Source of the DNA: Gemmatimonadota bacterium
GTDB taxonomy: Bacteria > Gemmatimonadota > Gemmatimonadetes > Longimicrobiales > RSA9
NCBI GenBank assembly: GCA_012027055.1
Contig: VEPF01000466.1
Location: 1,138 to 7,694 of the forward strand
DNA length: 6,557 nt
Reading direction: 5' to 3'
The translations under genes and the position numbers were made by a program. Shown here piece by piece: positions 5,265-6,557 of this stretch; position 1 is the stretch's first letter, and the number at the start of each line of letters is the position of its first letter. Below the pieces are notes generated by a model. That model worked only from the letters and a program-made list of their open reading frames with translations, made no database searches and was not told where the DNA came from.

Positions 5265-6557
5265 GGCTGGTGGCGTTGACCGCGTTCGGGTAGAGCGCGT
5301 GGGCGGCGAGCGCGTGCCGGCAGCGCGTGGCGCGTCCCAGGCCGCTGCTGCGGCGGGCGAGCTGGAGGTGCAGGCGGTAGTTGCCGGGATCGATGCGCGC
5401 GGCGGCGGTAAGCCAGGCCGGGCGGCTGCTGTAGCCGTGCATGGTCATGGCCGTGAGCTGGGCTCCGCTGCGCACCGCACCCACGCCGGCCAGGGCGGTC
5501 ACGAGCGCGAGCGCCGGCAGGAAGGCGCGCCCGGGCGGCAGCTCGGGCGCCTCGGGGAGCGGCGCGGAGAGCGCGCCGGCCGCGGTCCAGACGATGAAGG
5601 CCGGAGTGGGAAGCAGCAGCACGGCATCGAATAAACCCGCGATCGTGGCCGCGGCCAGCAGCGCGACGAGCGTGACGTCGCGGAGCGCCGCATCGGCGTC
5701 CCGGGCAGTGAGCAGGCGGGCCAGGCCGCCGAGCGCGATGCCGAGGATGGCGAGCGCGAGGAGCAGCGCGGCCGCGGGCCCCCGCTCGGAGACGAACGCG
5801 ACCCAGTCGCTGCTCGGCCAGGGATTGGAGGTCATCCCCGGATTCGAGCTGCTGAGCGAGCGATCGCCGGGCGCGGCATGGTCCGGGTAGACCACCGCCC
5901 AGTTGCCCGGCCCCACCCCCAGGACCGGGTGGCGGATGGTCATGCGGAGCGAGCGCGTGTACTGCACCAGCCGACCCCGCCCGCTGCCCTCCTGGAAGTT
6001 GGCCACGCTGCGCATCGATTCCAGGTAGGGATTGTCACTGTTCCAGCGCAGGGCGTTGGGCATGGTCACCGCGCCTGCGACCGCGGCTACCGCCAGCACC
6101 AGCACCCCGACCAGGCGCGCCCACGTCCGGGCACTGCGGCGCAGCGCCGGGGAGATCGCCATGGCCGCGAGCACGAGCGCCATGGCGCCGGCGAACGCCA
6201 GCCAGCCCGCGCGCGAACGGGTCAGGAGCAGCACCGCGACCACCAGCCCGGACCCGAGCGCAGCGAGCAGGTAGCGGAGGAAGCGCGGCGCGGCCAGGGC
6301 GCCGAGCAGGATGAGCGGGAACCCGAGCGCGGCCAGGTGCGCGACGGAGTTACGGTTGCCGAGCGTGCCGCCCGGAGCGCGGTTGGCGGAGAACAGCTCG
6401 GTGCGCACTCCATAGGCCTGGAGCAGCGACGTCACCGCCGCGAGCACCACCGCCAGCGCGAGCGCCGCGAGCACCGGCCGGGCCAGGCCCGCCCGGGCCA
6501 GGGTGCGCGCGCACCAGGACAGGACGCTGCCGGCCGCGGTGATGGCCAGGGCCCGGC
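5245..6557 (-). CDS. O-antigen ligase/polymerase (Wzy_C-type) membrane protein, N-terminus beyond the window
   Basis: The minus-strand frame ends with TAA at 5247..5245 and stays open to the right edge, giving 436 visible residues. It has several hydrophobic segments: LAALALAVVLAAV, a helix near SVAHLAALGFPLILL, two around SGLVVAVLLL and AFAGAMALVLAAMAI, one at VGVLVLAVAAVAGAV, and three more near the C-terminus. Two hallmarks of the O-antigen ligase/Wzy family are visible. GTLGNRNS (about 6346-6369) precedes a membrane helix. After a long hydrophilic loop comes HPVLGVGPGNW (5899-5931), typical of the periplasmic catalytic loop. RSRAGW is also family-typical. Such proteins join or polymerise lipid-linked glycans at the periplasmic face; related ones glycosylate proteins. 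A soluble tail of about 60 residues after the last helix reads like one TPR-type helix pair (ARIDPGNYRLHLQLAR, then CRHALAAHALYPNA), with cysteines in the tail. A GTG at 6474 is not the real start, because the frame continues upstream with membrane-like sequence. Confidence 0.85.
   Translation of the reverse strand, partial: RALAITAAGSVLSWCARTLARAGLARPVLAALALAVVLAAVTSLLQAYGVRTELFSANRAPGGTLGNRNSVAHLAALGFPLILLGALAAPRFLRYLLAALGSGLVVAVLLLTRSRAGWLAFAGAMALVLAAMAISPALRRSARTWARLVGVLVLAVAAVAGAVTMPNALRWNSDNPYLESMRSVANFQEGSGRGRLVQYTRSLRMTIRHPVLGVGPGNWAVVYPDHAAPGDRSLSSSNPGMTSNPWPSSDWVAFVSERGPAAALLLALAILGIALGGLARLLTARDADAALRDVTLVALLAAATIAGLFDAVLLLPTPAFIVWTAAGALSAPLPEAPELPPGRAFLPALALVTALAGVGAVRSGAQLTAMTMHGYSSRPAWLTAAARIDPGNYRLHLQLARRSSGLGRATRCRHALAAHALYPNAVNATSLSRGCR

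Noticed and set aside
6472..6474. GTG 6474 as the true start of the O-antigen ligase homologue
   Set aside because: The frame stays open for 27 more codons to the window edge with plausible membrane-protein composition, and no Shine-Dalgarno precedes the GTG. The known family needs more N-terminal helices.
1..6557. tRNA, rRNA, CRISPR array, insertion sequence or long direct repeat
   Set aside because: I looked on both strands and saw none. Almost the whole window is accounted for by the six protein-coding loci, and the gaps are at most about 114 bp.

Overview
This is a very GC-rich window, compact, with strong third-position G/C bias. It carries six protein-coding loci and no RNA genes. Two proteins have Tat signals (SRRDFLK and HRRDFIR) on sugar-active enzyme families. 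That style of exported Gfo/Idh/MocA dehydrogenase and TIM-barrel isomerase is common in Gemmatimonadota, Acidobacteriota and Planctomycetota. Gemmatimonadota is my best guess from overall style, but nothing in the window proves the phylum. An unrepaired frameshift in a well conserved gene would fit either a decaying gene or a metagenomic/draft assembly error.

Layout: (1) 1..1309, minus strand: Tat-exported Gfo/Idh/MocA oxidoreductase, whose C-terminus runs off the left edge. (2) 1310..1423: divergent promoter region with a good sigma70-type promoter for the minus gene, a 13-bp dyad just downstream of it, and a weaker plus-strand promoter overlapping it. (3) 1424..2017, plus: secreted YceI-like protein. 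(4) 2097..3340, plus: second Gfo/Idh/MocA oxidoreductase, without signal peptide, broken by a frameshift near 2955. (5) 3352..3385: GC-rich hairpin between convergent genes. (6) 3393..4367, minus: Tat-exported sugar phosphate isomerase/epimerase-type TIM barrel. (7) 4395..5264, plus: cytoplasmic TIM-barrel isomerase/epimerase, divergent from the previous gene across only 27 bp. (8) 5245..6557, minus: O-antigen ligase/polymerase-type membrane protein, N-terminus beyond the right edge, overlapping the tail of gene 7 by 20 bp.

How they may work together: the four central enzymes form two exported/cytoplasmic pairs. One Gfo/Idh/MocA enzyme and one TIM-barrel enzyme have Tat signals, and one of each does not. 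Gfo/Idh/MocA enzymes oxidise or reduce sugar or cyclitol hydroxyls with a nicotinamide cofactor; AP-endonuclease-2-fold TIM barrels isomerise, epimerise or dehydrate the resulting keto-sugars. A catabolic route for an unusual sugar, inositol or 3-keto-glycoside with parallel periplasmic and cytoplasmic steps is a reasonable inference, but no substrate can be read from the sequence. The YceI-like protein and the O-antigen ligase homologue are probably neighbours rather than parts of that route.
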